64,000 bases of DNA from Sordariomycetes sp. S80-01Y (lineage: Eukaryota; Ascomycota; Sordariomycetes), in contig JAXQJY010000030.1 of NCBI GenBank assembly GCA_037042185.1, positions 1,364,001 to 1,428,000 of the forward strand, read 5' to 3'. The position numbers and the translations under genes were made by a program. The notes under the pieces are model-generated. The model was given only the letters and a program-made list of their open reading frames with translations, was not told where the DNA came from and did not search any database. Below are positions 1 through 10,722 of this stretch, piece by piece (position 1 is the first letter of the stretch; each line of letters opens with the position of its first letter).

Positions 1-33
1 GCCTCGACGATATCAGACGTCCCCTCGCCTGCC

Positions 34-1686
34 ATGGACAACATGGACCATATTCACACCATGCAGAACTTTTCTCCGTCGATGCTCACCTATCCTGATC
101 CAACCGACTTCGACTACAATGCCTTCTTACAGCAATCTGCCGATGACATGGGTTTTGGACACCCTCCTCCAGGACAGATGCCGCTGCCCTCGCCCATTCA
201 GCCCTCACCAACCGGTGGGCACATGATCCAGGGATTCTCGGACTCGAGTGTTGGGAGAGCCACTCCGCCTGATTCTGACAATCGAAGCAACAGCAATGAT
301 CTGGTCCGGGCAGGAAGCGCGGCACCGACAGCGGTCACTACTGCGTCTGCGAAGCACAAGCTTGAAAGACGCGGTCATACCAAGAGCAGACGAGGCTGCT
401 ACAACTGCAAGAGGAGGCGGATCAAGGTATGTCACAGCGGCGGCACCCGTCCCAGGCTTGCTGACAGACCGGCCAGTGCCAAGAGACGCAGCCTGCTTGC
501 GGTCACTGCGTCAAGACGGGCTTGAAGTGCGAGTACCCTTCGCTTCCCCAGATCACCCACCAGGTAGGCAGGCCGACACTTCTGGCAAGCTTAAGAGTTG
601 CGCTGATAGTCGTAGCCCCATCACCAGATTCCTCTCTTCAGCCTGCAGGACATGCGCTTCTTCCAGCACTTCCTGACCCACTGCTACCCTCATCATCCTC
701 TAAAGCAGGAAGAGGTGTGGACGCATGAGGTGCCTTGCATCGCTCATAATGTAAGCACATGCGCAGTGGCATATTCGGATATTTTCTAATATGTATAGCA
801 CGAGTTCCTCATGCACGCTATACTAGGCTTTGCCGCCTCCGAGCTCATGGCAACCGACTACTCGCTCGTTACCGCCGCCATGAATCATCGTGTCAAAGCG
901 ATCAAGGCTATCAAGAAACGCCTTGCTGAAGCCTCCAAGTCGGCGACCTCCCACGAGGAAGCGAACGCCCTAGTCGCCACCTGCTTTGCCCTGACGTTCC
1001 AGTCCGTCAGCCTCGATGATGGGCTGGCCGAGTACATGACCTTCATCCGTGGTATCGTCATAGTGGGGATGCAGATGATGTTCAAGGGGATTAAACCCAT
1101 CTTTAGCACCATGTTTGAGGAGCAACAGGATGAGATTCTGGCGCCGTACATGGAGGCTTTACCCCTGATTCGCAAGGGGTGGGCGGATTCGGCATTGGAG
1201 GCCATCACGAACCTGCGGCCGCTGTGTGTTGAGCCAGTCGAAATTGAATACCAAGAGAAGCTGGAAAACATTGTCCAGAAGCTCTACACGAACTCTTGGG
1301 CCGGTAAGACCCCCACTCCTCCGCCTGAAAAAATTCATCTGATAGCAATAGCCTACAAGGCGCATACGCAGCAGTACGCTTGGTGGATGATGCTCCCTCA
1401 CAACGTTTTCCAAGAGCTCATCTCCCCCAACAACCAAGTTGTCATGTTGCTGCACGCACACTGGATCTCCCTCGCCCAGATCATGGTCTTCATCACAGCG
1501 CAGGAGTACGAAGTCCGCGACAAGAAGCCGCCCGAGAACGGCAAGCACATAGACCCAGGCTTTGTGCGTTGGCTGAAGTATCTTAATGCCAGGGTTGACT
1601 ACGAGTATCAGATGTACAATCAGTGGCCGATGTGGGTTGAGCAGCAGTTGGATAGGGACATCAGCTTCTTCGGGAAGAGGCAATGA
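34..1686 (+). CDS. Zn(II)2Cys6 transcription factor, Upc2/Ecm22-like layout
   Basis: Fungal binuclear zinc-cluster regulator, predicted nuclear. I assemble four exons: 34-426, 477-563, 649-750 and 799-1686, giving 489 residues with every junction in frame. Joining exons 1 and 2 completes the six-cysteine finger (CX2CX6C, then CX2CX6C) at about residues 124-150, with the basic stretch KRRRIK inside it. The splice falls directly before the third cysteine. Before the finger lies a Ser/Pro/Gln-rich leader; after it comes a mostly helical C-terminal half beginning near an AILGFAASEL motif. That arrangement, an N-terminal finger followed by a helical ligand-sensing type region, resembles the sterol-responsive Upc2 group, but I cannot show that it controls sterol genes. 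The start is the first ATG in the frame, 33 bases from the window edge, so an upstream exon is possible. The family call is firm; the subgroup is inferred. Confidence 0.88.
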
Positions 1687-2656
1687 GCGGCAAGGAAGCC
1701 GCAGAGTGCCCTGGCTTGGGCAAGATCTAGACAAACATGGCTGCGATGTTTGATTCTACGGACGTACACGATCGAGACCCGCCCCGCGGAGAGTCCTCGT
1801 TGGATTCACAGCGTGGCGTTTGATACCACTGAGGGTTTGGTTTGGGAGGATACCCGGAGGGATTACTTGCTTGTTTGTTTGTTGGTGTTTCTGCTTTACG
1901 ACGCTACTCTGTCTAGCTGTATTTAATCGCACATTCTCAACTCATGACTGCCACATGATTGAACTTTGACCGCCTCTCTCATGGGACGCACCGCTTACCC
2001 TAGCTAGGCCTTTGAACCCGTCAATAATGTCTCGCATACCTACCACTCTTGAGCCTCATCTGCCACAGCCACCGCTAAAACCCACGCGAGGAATACGCTC
2101 CGCACTGCCACCCGGCAAACCGCAGGTGACACGCCAACACAGGCAGCCGTGCGACAGCAGCGCGGCTCGGGGACTTGGGGGGAGTTGCAGGATCCCAACC
2201 TCGTCGGTCATGCGGCTCCACCCACTCTCGCATTCATCGTACTTATCTTGAGAAGTGGGGCGGGCTAGAACTGCGGTGGTCGCAGGGCTGATTGACCAAG
2301 GCGATCCCGGACCAATGCGATCGAGGAGCGCGATCCGCATCGAGAGTGGCAGCCAATGAAGACCAGAATCCCGGGGCAGTGTAAGTCGCCCAACCGACGT
2401 ATTGCTCGGCTGCTGAAGATCTGGGGGTGATGTCGGAATGCAATTGAGCTTGGTAGGTCGTGATCATGGCAAGGTTGAAGCATTTATAGCTGCTGAGATA
2501 TCCGCATGCTGAGGGTTTGGCATGCCATCATCACAACAAGTGGTTGAAAACTACTACGCTCAAACCCAAACAGAAGCAGCTTGAACAACACCAACAACCA
2601 CCATCGCACAACCAACCACAGAGGTTCGGCAACCATCAAGTCAAGATATTTCCAGA
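1687..2656. other. Intergenic: 3' flank of the regulator and leader of the next gene
   Basis: No coding frame here looks conserved. The last 130 bases (about 2530-2650) are rich in CAA and ACC, as in an unstructured fungal 5' leader. No RNA gene or repeat was recognised. Confidence 0.5.
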
Positions 2657-3586
2657 ATGTCGTCGACTACCCAATTGTCACACGTCAACGAGGCACACCT
2701 CACGACCACCTCGCTCCCCCCTCCCTACGAGCCCAACGAGATTGAACTCAAGCGTCTCTCCACCCAAGTCTCGAACTCCTCCCTTCCACAGTACGACGCA
2801 GTCTCCCCATCATCTTCTTCTGCACCAGTCTTCCAGCCGACTACTCGATACCAAGTTGAAACCAGAGGTCACCCATGGATGACCCTCCCCTTGCCGCCGA
2901 AACCCCATCCAATTTCCATCTACGCTGTCAACTCTGATGGAATCGTTGGCGAGAAGTCCTACGAGTCCATCCGTCTCTCGAGAGGTTCCGGGAACTGTGT
3001 GTTATATGATACCGGAAGTGGGAGGCCGGTCGCCACCACCACATATCGCTTCGGCCCGGGGCGACCTCCCAAGATGAGGCTTTTGAAGAGTTCCGCGAGT
3101 GCTGATCTCGAGAATCTGGCGGAAAATTCTGAGCTTGGTGAAGGAGAGGAGGAGTTTGAGATCATCAGCTTGGGCTGCGCTACGCGCGCCGTATCTATCA
3201 GGACGCACCTCGGAACTTTCCACTGGCGCCACGGGTCAAGGGAGGAGAAGAAGGCCCTTAGGGCCGATTCCCTCTTGATCTTGGAGCAGATCACCACCGT
3301 GGCCCTCGAAGGAGGCAAGCAGGAGCACCGCGCCCGCAAGGTGGCGCACTTCATCAGAAACGACGAGTTCAGGACGGAGGGCAGCGGGCGCAGTACCGCC
3401 GGAAATGGCGGGAGGCTCGAGCTGGACCTGAGGCAGTTTGAGGGGGGAGATAGCAAGGGCAGGGACAGGGAACAGATGGAAAGCTTTGCGGTTAGTGGCT
3501 TGCTGTGCATGCTGAAGAGGGAGGTTGACCGGAGGCGGATGCATCAGGCCTTCATTATCGCGGGAGCTGCTAGTGGCGGTTCTTGA
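2657..3586 (+). CDS. Conserved-type hypothetical protein with an N-terminal PY motif
   Basis: Intronless gene encoding 309 residues. I do not recognise a named family. The first 70 residues are Ser/Thr/Pro-rich and hold a PPPY motif (about residues 22-25) and a second tyrosine-proline cluster, LPQYD. Such PY motifs typically recruit WW domains of Rsp5/Nedd4-type ubiquitin ligases. From about residue 75 onward there is a folded-looking module of short hydrophobic strands with the phrases TTYRFGPGRPP and GTFHWRHG, then an acidic insert and a charged tail. The strand-rich core with aromatic-basic phrases recalls tubby-like or LURP-like phospholipid-binding folds, but this is only an impression. 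No signal peptide or membrane segment is visible. The start is the first ATG after a CAA-rich leader. Confidence 0.75.
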   Translation: MSSTTQLSHVNEAHLTTTSLPPPYEPNEIELKRLSTQVSNSSLPQYDAVSPSSSSAPVFQPTTRYQVETRGHPWMTLPLPPKPHPISIYAVNSDGIVGEKSYESIRLSRGSGNCVLYDTGSGRPVATTTYRFGPGRPPKMRLLKSSASADLENLAENSELGEGEEEFEIISLGCATRAVSIRTHLGTFHWRHGSREEKKALRADSLLILEQITTVALEGGKQEHRARKVAHFIRNDEFRTEGSGRSTAGNGGRLELDLRQFEGGDSKGRDREQMESFAVSGLLCMLKREVDRRRMHQAFIIAGAASGGS

Positions 3587-4047
3587 AAGGTAGCTGCTAG
3601 GGGTGGCTGCGTTAAATGGTGCGAGGATGGTCGGGGGAGTGCTTGCTGAGGAGCTCAGAGGGCGGGAAGCAGAACGATACCTTTTGTAATCTCAGTACGA
3701 TAGACTTATCAATATCTTTTATCTTCAACTGTAAATGTCCAGCCACACGGAATAACATTGAAATCGCTTGCCTTTTCATTTCTCAACAACTAAATCTTTA
3801 CAGGACGGGGTCATCGGGTGCATTGTGAAGAAACATGATAAAATGGTCTTGCCAAGATACGGCAGCAATTCAAGTGATCAAAATAGAGCAGTTTATTGCG
3901 AAGGATGGAAAGGAGAAGCGTCTTGAAAGCTATCTGCACATTATGATCCCTCAGGTACAAGACACTCACCAATGAACCCCAGGTTCTCCGAAAAGACTCG
4001 GACAGATACTCTAGCATGTAATGATAGAGAAATCGCAATATCGGGTC
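3587..4047. other. Intergenic between convergent genes
   Basis: AT-richer 3' flank shared by the plus-strand unknown gene and the minus-strand sulfotransferase-like gene. No further gene is visible; polyadenylation signals are expected here but not distinctive. Confidence 0.45.
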
Positions 4048-4982
4048 TTACGACTGTCGAAAGTACCATAGCCCTGCAGCAGTGAGCCCTCCCAGCAGAG
4101 CGACAGTCAGCATCGCAGCATTGCGCATCGCAGGGACAACCATGCCCCCCATCAGCTGAGCCTCTCTATCTTTCCACCCCTTGTCCCTGGTGTTGACGTG
4201 GGGGAAGGGTTCGTCAGGCACTTCCTTTTCAAGAAAACTGCAAAGTGGCTTCCATCCCTCTTGAACCGTCCATTCAAGCAGGCGATCTTCGGGTACCAAG
4301 CCTCGGATCATGTGGCAATGCTCTTAGAGATGTTAGCTGAGAGAACCATATCTAGTCTTTCGCCGCAATCACCTTGATAGATCCATTTGCCCCTAGCTGC
4401 GGTGGCAGCGGCATGCCCTTCGCGAGAATCCAGGTTGCGGAACATGGCAGGCCACAAGTATCGTTCGAACCCGTTCCAAGCCCAGAACAGTCTCTTGGAG
4501 AACCAATGGAAACAGTACAGGGTCCAGTTTCCGTTAATTTCAATCAGTGACTCCTCCATGCTCCCCATCCAAGCATCCATATCACTTCGGATATTGAGGA
4601 TGACTTTGGCATCCGGATACGCCGCGATCAGCTCGGCCGCGAAAACGCTGCCCGCTGCGTCGACCACGGCCTCAGCATGACCCATCAACTCATCGAACTC
4701 CTCAGCCTTGATTGGCAGTCCGGGAGCCTCGTTGAGCCACTTACGGCGCACTAGACGCACCCAGCCTTGGAATCGATTCGGTTCCTCGAAGAGAATGTCC
4801 CAGCCATGGTAAACTGCATCATAGCCCAGTCGTTGAAGGGCGGCCTGAAGAGATTCGGTGGCGGATCGGGGAGGGCCGACACAGATGATTCTGAGAGGCT
4901 TGGTTCGTGTCCTTGGAGGTGGTTCAGGAGAGTAGTACACGTACTTCTCGAGGATGTTCCACCAAGTCGAGTTAAGAGGCAT
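4048..4982 (-). CDS. Sulfotransferase-family (Sulfotransfer_4) protein with a C-terminal membrane segment
   Basis: Two exons on the minus strand, 4982-4373 and 4322-4048, joined in frame to give 294 residues. Near residues 33-46 the sequence CVGPPRSATESL matches the P-loop-like PAPS-binding element of the fungal Sulfotransfer_4 family. Further along are the family-typical NIRSDMDAWMGSM segment, the phrase HCHMIRGLVPEDRLLEW, which is split by the intron, and PLCSFLEKEVPDEPFP. The C-terminus ends with a hydrophobic stretch (LTVALLGGLTAAGLWYF), giving a tail-anchored look. Family members are expected to move sulfate from PAPS to small molecules, but the fungal substrates are mostly unknown, and database names such as epimerase for this family are misleading. 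It shares an upstream region of about 475 bp with ATP15. Confidence 0.85.
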
Positions 4983-5457
4983 GACTGCTAATGTTCTTGA
5001 TCTTTACCGTACAGGAACTGGATGAATGATGAAATGATGAATGTCAGCTCTGATCAGCGGCGAGGCCGCGAGAGTCTCTCTTTATGTGCTGCTGACCGCA
5101 CGCTGTGGCACAGTGGTGGTACTTCCGACGCATGCATCATTGCGACTCGAACAGCGAGCGCTTTGCTTGTAGTTCATGTATGGGTCAGTGAGGTCTACTA
5201 GGTCTTATGGTGCTCACAGGAAGGCAGATAAACCAGTCACTGTTGCACGGAGAATTTACTTAAATGCTCAAATTGACTGTGACGTTAAGAAGCAACGGTT
5301 AGGAGTCCACGTGATCGTCAGTATCGGGTCTTGCAGGGTCGGAGTTGCTGCCTCAGGCCTCCACATTTCGGTCCGGGCCATCGTGCAAAGATTCAATTGG
5401 CAAACTCCCAAGCAAAGCATCACCTCCAAACCACCAAACCCAAACAACACCGCCAAA
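4983..5457. promoter_or_regulatory. Divergent promoter region: sulfotransferase-like gene / ATP15
   Basis: 475 bp between two start codons that face away from each other. I see no gene and no regulatory site I would name with confidence. Confidence 0.45.
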
Positions 5458-5824
5458 ATGACTGCTGCGTGGAAAGCTGCCGGCCTCTCGTACGTCAATT
5501 GATCCTGCCTACAGAACATGCCCGCACCCATCGCGACGACCAACGACGAGCGAACCGAGAACACCAGCTAACCGAAGCTACAGCTACAACCGCTACCTGG
5601 GCATCGCGGCCCGCACCATCCGCCGCAGCTTGAAGGAGGACAAGCGCATCATCGCTGAGCGCCGTGGCGAGTCCGAGATGCGTTTCGTCAAGTGGCAGGT
5701 AGGTTGTCGCAGCATCTGGGTTGAAAGGGAGCAAGGACTGACGAAATTACCGCAGAACGGCAAGCCTGGTGAGGCCCGCGACCTGAACGCTGCCAACGAG
5801 GCTGCTGCTGCCGAGAAGGCATAA
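5458..5824 (+). CDS. ATP15: Mitochondrial F1Fo ATP synthase subunit epsilon
   Basis: Tiny three-exon gene: 5458-5489, 5584-5698 and 5756-5824, encoding 71 residues (yeast Atp15 is 62). The N-terminus MTAAWKAAGLSYNRYL and the following AARTIRRSLKED match the eukaryotic epsilon subunit, which sits at the foot of the F1 central stalk with gamma and delta. This is not the bacterial epsilon. For the first intron I use the acceptor at 5582-5583, because it restores the family-typical SYNRYL; an upstream acceptor would insert two residues. Like its homologues, it has no obvious cleavable presequence. The start is fixed by homology. Because 32 coding bases precede the first intron, automated gene finders can easily miss it. 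Confidence 0.93.
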
Positions 5825-6425
5825 ACGGAGTCAATCGAACAATGAGTCTCGAATGATGGAATGGACACGACAGCGCCTTGACGAAGGTTGTCTGGCCGAA
5901 GGGGAGGTCGGGGATTGATGGGCGTCGGAAGACCCTACTGTACCATAGACGGTTGCGGAAAGACACCAAGATACCGTTATAGAACCCGTCAAATTATTCA
6001 CTTTGTCGCATCAAATCGCCTGAAGAGATGCACTGTTGTTTGGTGGTGTGTTGGCCCATCTCGGGACACGTCGGGATGTCCCGAGTTGGCAGTTGATTCC
6101 GTACACAGAGCTTGCGACACGTAGATGTGAAAATTCGCGAAACCACATGTAATCATTAAATCGAGAAGAACATCGAATTATTTGATTGAGCTGACTCCTC
6201 ATCCTGGAGCTTGCATGCCCACGTAGACGCGGGTCGATATCCAGCTCACTGGACCGCTCGGTAACACAAACCCGTGACTAACCTCAACTTACCTTATGCC
6301 AACTCACTGAAGCACGTTACCTACGACAAAGGCCGGCGCGATCTCTTCTCATAACAACCACACATTTACACTCGGCATCCCTGATCACATGTTCTTCCCA
6401 CAGACTTCGGTCCCAAGCTGTGAAC
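5825..6425. other. Intergenic: ATP15 3' flank and NAA35 promoter
   Basis: About 600 bp without a plausible gene. Short open frames here have no recognisable content. Confidence 0.45.
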
Positions 6426-8810
6426 ATGGCTTTCGACTTAGGAGTTGGGGTTCCCGATGGTGGGTCGACACCTCAACGCAAGCAAAACATGACTGACATT
6501 AGCTCGCAGAGATATCCCGACTCTCATTAGGTCAACAAGAGGAGGAGCCCCAGAGAAATCAAGCACCTCGCCTCGACTTACCAGGAGTTGTCACCGAAGA
6601 TATCACCCAGACATTTACCCGAGCATGTGGAGCCTTGGAACCTGGAGATATCGTGAAAGATGGCATGTTCACGCTGTTCGAGTCCGTCGGAGCCTTGGAA
6701 ATCATGGATCCAAAGATGGACAGCGGCTGTGTCGACCCAGGAGAGGAGTTCGAGGAGCTGTACGATGTTTCGCGACCGCTACTTCCGGAAGAAGTTTTGG
6801 GCATCATCGATCAGTTGCTCTGCTTCGAAATGGCGTGGCATGTGGGCTACCCTTTGTCCCAAACACTGTTCACCAGTGTTTACGTCGAAGCTCTTTCCAT
6901 GCCGAATCCGCAAGGAATACAAGAGGCGTACTTTGTACGAAAGGGAAAAGTTGAGGCGAATGATCACCCCATGCTGGTGGTTCTGAGAGCTTATTGCCTG
7001 GGACTGCTAAAGAGCTGCCTGTACGTCAACGAGCGTGTTAAGTCGGAACACTCCTACGAGGTCAGTAACCCAATCGGACTGAGAGTTCCTCAACTGACGA
7101 CCAAATTAGGAAGAAGACTTCGTCACCAATACCTACAACCGTACCTTGCTCAGTGGCGTGTCAACGGATGACATTAGGGAAGCCATAACGAACGCCTTGA
7201 GCCTTCTGAAAGACTCGGACGTCACCATAGAGGAAGATCTTCGGGAAGCGCTCAGCAGCAGACTCAGGCTGAGGAACATCTTTCTATCAGCAGTTGAATG
7301 CCCTCAGTTTATCAAAGAGCCTCAACTCGCGCGAAAGCCCTGGATAGACGGTAGATCTATCTTACCCGCGATCAGTGCTTCTCACAAGCTTAGCAAAGCT
7401 GTTGACGAGGCTTTCAGTGCTAAGTTGCAAAGGAAGCTGGCATCTACGATACCGCCGAGACCGATTGTGCAGCTGAGTTTCGATGATGCATATGGGCACT
7501 TGGAGCGGCTTTTCAAGGATGGGGACGAACTGATCAATGTCCTCGACTTTACCAACCCGCAATGCCTTCAGACGTTCGTGTTCTTCTTCCAGGCGAAGAA
7601 GCCACAACCGCTTGTGTACGTCAGGACTTTACTGCAGACCTTCCTCTTCGATGCCATGGAGGTGCTCGGATCAATGAGCATACGAATGCTTCTCGACGAT
7701 GATCTCTCCATCATCACACTGCCTGCCAGCCCATTCCTCGACCGCGCCAACGACGACATCGAGATACCCACCGATCCTCGAGCACAGATCTCACAAAAGC
7801 TAGAGCTCTTTCGACAAAGAGCTGCACAGCCTTACCTGGACATTCTGAGGACTTTTTGCCAAAACAGATGTCGCGTGAGGCGGTCATTGTTCCATGTCGT
7901 TCGCGCGTGGGACGCGCTGCAAGTCGATGCCGAGGAAATAGACGGCGATGTGCAAACGCTGGCGCAAACCGTCGCAAGAAAGGGCCTCAGTTTCTCTACC
8001 AGCACAACCTCCTCAAACCTCGAACTGTGGTCTCTAACCTCCTGGACATATCATTATAAGCTTCGCATGATGGAATGGATTGTCCAGCTCGGCTTCGAAC
8101 TCGAGATCTACCAACCAGATGAGTTCTCAGGGATGTACTGGTATTTGCACTTCCTCGCCAACATGCGTCTCGAGTACACCAACAGGATCAAGACATCTGT
8201 CCTGCGAAAGATCGAAAACATACGCACTCGGGACAACGTCAGCTCCCGAACCGAAAAGGAGCTGCTACGATCGGTAATGTACGTCAACCTGTCAATGATG
8301 GATGCAACGATCACGAGTACAATGTCAGACTCGCTGTCGAGCATCTTCACCGTGCTGGAAAGGCTAGGGCTTTTGAAGGCCCCACCTCGCCCTTATAGCA
8401 ACGACAAGCTCCGGTACGAGATCCGAATGAGACCTTTTTCTCAGATCCCAGCTCCGGAGCTACCTGACTATGAGACTTTCAGGACGCAGACCACACAACC
8501 AGATAACAGCACGGAGGAAATACTGAGTGACGCAGGAAAAGCCATCTCGGGGGCGAAGAAGCTGTTTGAGCAGATGAGCAGACTGTCTGCCGAGGATTCC
8601 TTCTCCGAAGGATCCCACGAGTGGTGGCTAGCATCAGTTAAGAGCGCCCTAAAGTCATGCATTTTCATGGGGCTAGCAGTCACGACTTTGGAAAAGGCTG
8701 TGCAGAGGCAAAAAGACGGAGGTGAGCTAAAGCTCAAAGCTGACTTGCCGCACCCCGAGGAGGCATACAATTCGTGGTGGATCGTGCCCAAGCTGGTACC
8801 CATCCCTTAG
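6426..8810 (+). CDS. MAK10: NatC N-alpha-acetyltransferase auxiliary subunit (Naa35/Mak10)
   Basis: Auxiliary subunit of the NatC complex, which with Naa30 (catalytic) and Naa38 acetylates cytosolic N-termini of the Met-hydrophobic type. I read three exons, 6426-6459, 6510-7060 and 7110-8810, giving 761 residues. The signature near the N-terminus is FESVGALEIMDPKMDSG (about residues 80-96), the hallmark of Mak10 proteins, and the length fits the family. It is followed by the helical repeat-like region with QLLCFEMAWHVGYPLSQ. The second intron is clear from frame continuity (SYE then EEDFVTNTYNRTLLSG). The first is less certain: its donor is GTGGGT, with an acceptor at 6508-6509. No signal peptide or membrane segment is present, as expected for a ribosome-associated cytosolic complex. 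Confidence 0.93.
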
Positions 8811-9033
8811 CGTAATGGAGAGTATTGTATTCACCTATACAGTCCACTAAATACTTCGTGAAATGGTATCAATCATGCCAAGTTTGTCAGGCCATATCCC
8901 TCGCTTGTGCCCTCTGGTAGAGGTTCTGTGAAGTTTTACATCTGCGCCACCTATCTTCTGGGTGGTCGTGGGAGTCAGAGAAGGCGAAAGCACGGCTGCT
9001 GCCTCGTCATCTGCTTGTCAAAGGCCTCGCCAC

Positions 9034-10075
9034 TTATGCAACAGCTTTGCGGCCAGCACGGAGCTTCAGAGTCTGCTCATAGAGGATGTCCTTAAAGGCG
9101 AAGAGGAACGCCGCAGTCAAGACACTCTGGGTGACCTTAGGGCCAATGCCTGTGTCTTGTCAGCAAGTTGCTCACACTACGATTTGTATCGAAACTTACC
9201 CTTGTAGAGGCCAGCGTATCCTTCATTACGGACGACCCGGCGCAACGCCTCCGTCATGCCCTCCTTCTTCTCACTGTGAGCGGCAACGTGCATCTGGCTC
9301 TTGACAGTGATGTAAGGGTAGGTGATGCTAGTAGCAAACAGCTTGCCAAGAGCACCAAGGAAGAAGACAATGGTGGGCGTCATGGGGCGCCTCTTCTCAA
9401 CTGCATTCTTCATCTGCTCAAAGAGCGTGTACTGAAGGATCGGGTTCATGACAAGCACCAACGCCGGCAACACGCCGGAAAATAGGGCTTGGGGACCCTC
9501 GTTCTTCAGCAAGGACATCAACGTCCCAATCGTGGTAGGTGGTCGCGAAGGCTTGGTGCCAGCCTCAAGATCGCCCTCCTCACTCTGTCGCCTCGTCGTA
9601 ACCCGGGTGTTGACGACCCAGATCGGGTTGGTGATAATGACCGTCGCCGAACCAGCGATGGCGCCGGCGATCATGGACTCAATTGTAGTGAGCTTCTGGC
9701 CCGCGCGCCCGGCTTTGATGGCAGCCTTCTCGAAGGATCCGCGGGTCCATTCGTACCAGTAGTAGTACACGAAGTTGGTGACGCTGATGCCGAAGAGGGC
9801 AGAGTTGATGCCCGAGTAGAGGCCGGAGATGCCTTCGCGGGCGACAATCCTCTGCACGGCATCGATGAATTTGGATTCGGCTTTCTTGGATTCGACCTGC
9901 GCGCGGGTTGACAAGGTGATCAAAGGATAGCTGAGATGCGTTAGCCGAAGCGCACCAAGATGAGATTACGGGTTGAACAAAGCACATACGTCAGGACCAT
10001 AGACAGCAGACCGCCGCCCGCACCAGCCAGGGCGTGGGCGACGTTGTCGTTGGGAAGAGGAGTCTTGGCAGCCAT
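9034..10075 (-). CDS. ANT1: Peroxisomal adenine nucleotide transporter (Ant1/PMP47-type carrier)
   Basis: Mitochondrial-carrier-superfamily protein in three minus-strand exons, 10075-9990, 9930-9200 and 9149-9034, giving 310 residues. Three tandem carrier repeats are visible, with signature elements YPLITLSTRAQ, NPIWVVNTRV and YPYITVKSQMH. The first has lost the canonical acidic position, which is usual in the peroxisomal PMP34/PMP47/Ant1 group. The middle repeat is the typical NPIWVVNTR of that group. Ant1 exchanges cytosolic ATP for peroxisomal AMP so that fatty acids can be activated inside peroxisomes. Together with the acetyl-CoA synthetase at 29.5 kb this suits growth on fatty acids or acetate, though they are 20 kb apart and need not be co-regulated. 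Both introns are GT-AG and restore the repeats exactly. Confidence 0.93.
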
Positions 10076-10722
10076 GTTTGCGACACGAGCGAGGTCGAGC
10101 AGGGAAGATGCGATATAGTATAGAAGAGTATCACGAAAGGAGGGTCATTGAATTGTGTGTTGTCTGCCTTCAAGGCCGAGGAGGTGTCGCGTGTGATAAC
10201 ATTAAGAGGTCACCATCTGACGATGAAGTAATGCCCCTTATTTAGGGAGGACATTTCGACCAGACGAGCCGAGGTCAATGGTAGCGTTGATGCCGACGCA
10301 CCCTCCAGCGATCGCCCACCTCCCCGCGAACCGGCGCCGAGCCAGAGACGTCACTGCCAGTTCCGTGCTCTTCCGCTACTGGCACGCGCCGCAGCATGTG
10401 ACATGGGCCATCCTGACTGGAGCGGGTGAACCCTTTTCCGGCTCAAACCCCGGATGTCGGCGGAACGTTGCTGCGCTGGAGACCTTCCCCACGCTAGTCC
10501 GAGACAAGTCGCGAGTAAACAAACTCAAGGTAGCGGTGGGCCGGGCCTCGAATGCGCCAGCGTGCAGTGTACATACTTCACAGGCGGTTCCGTTCACCAC
10601 TTTGCCCACGCTTTACACTCACCCCGCGACGTCCTTTTGCTATGTGGCTGTGCGGTTTCACAGCCGATACTCTTTACATTCAATGTCTCTGTTTTTGAAT
10701 TTTTCGCACATTCGATTAGCCC
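10076..10722. promoter_or_regulatory. Divergent promoter: ANT1 / AT-hook gene
   Basis: 647 bp separating two divergent start codons. An out-of-frame ATG at 10683 opens a 25-codon frame that overlaps the AT-hook start codon. No other feature was recognised. Confidence 0.5.
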
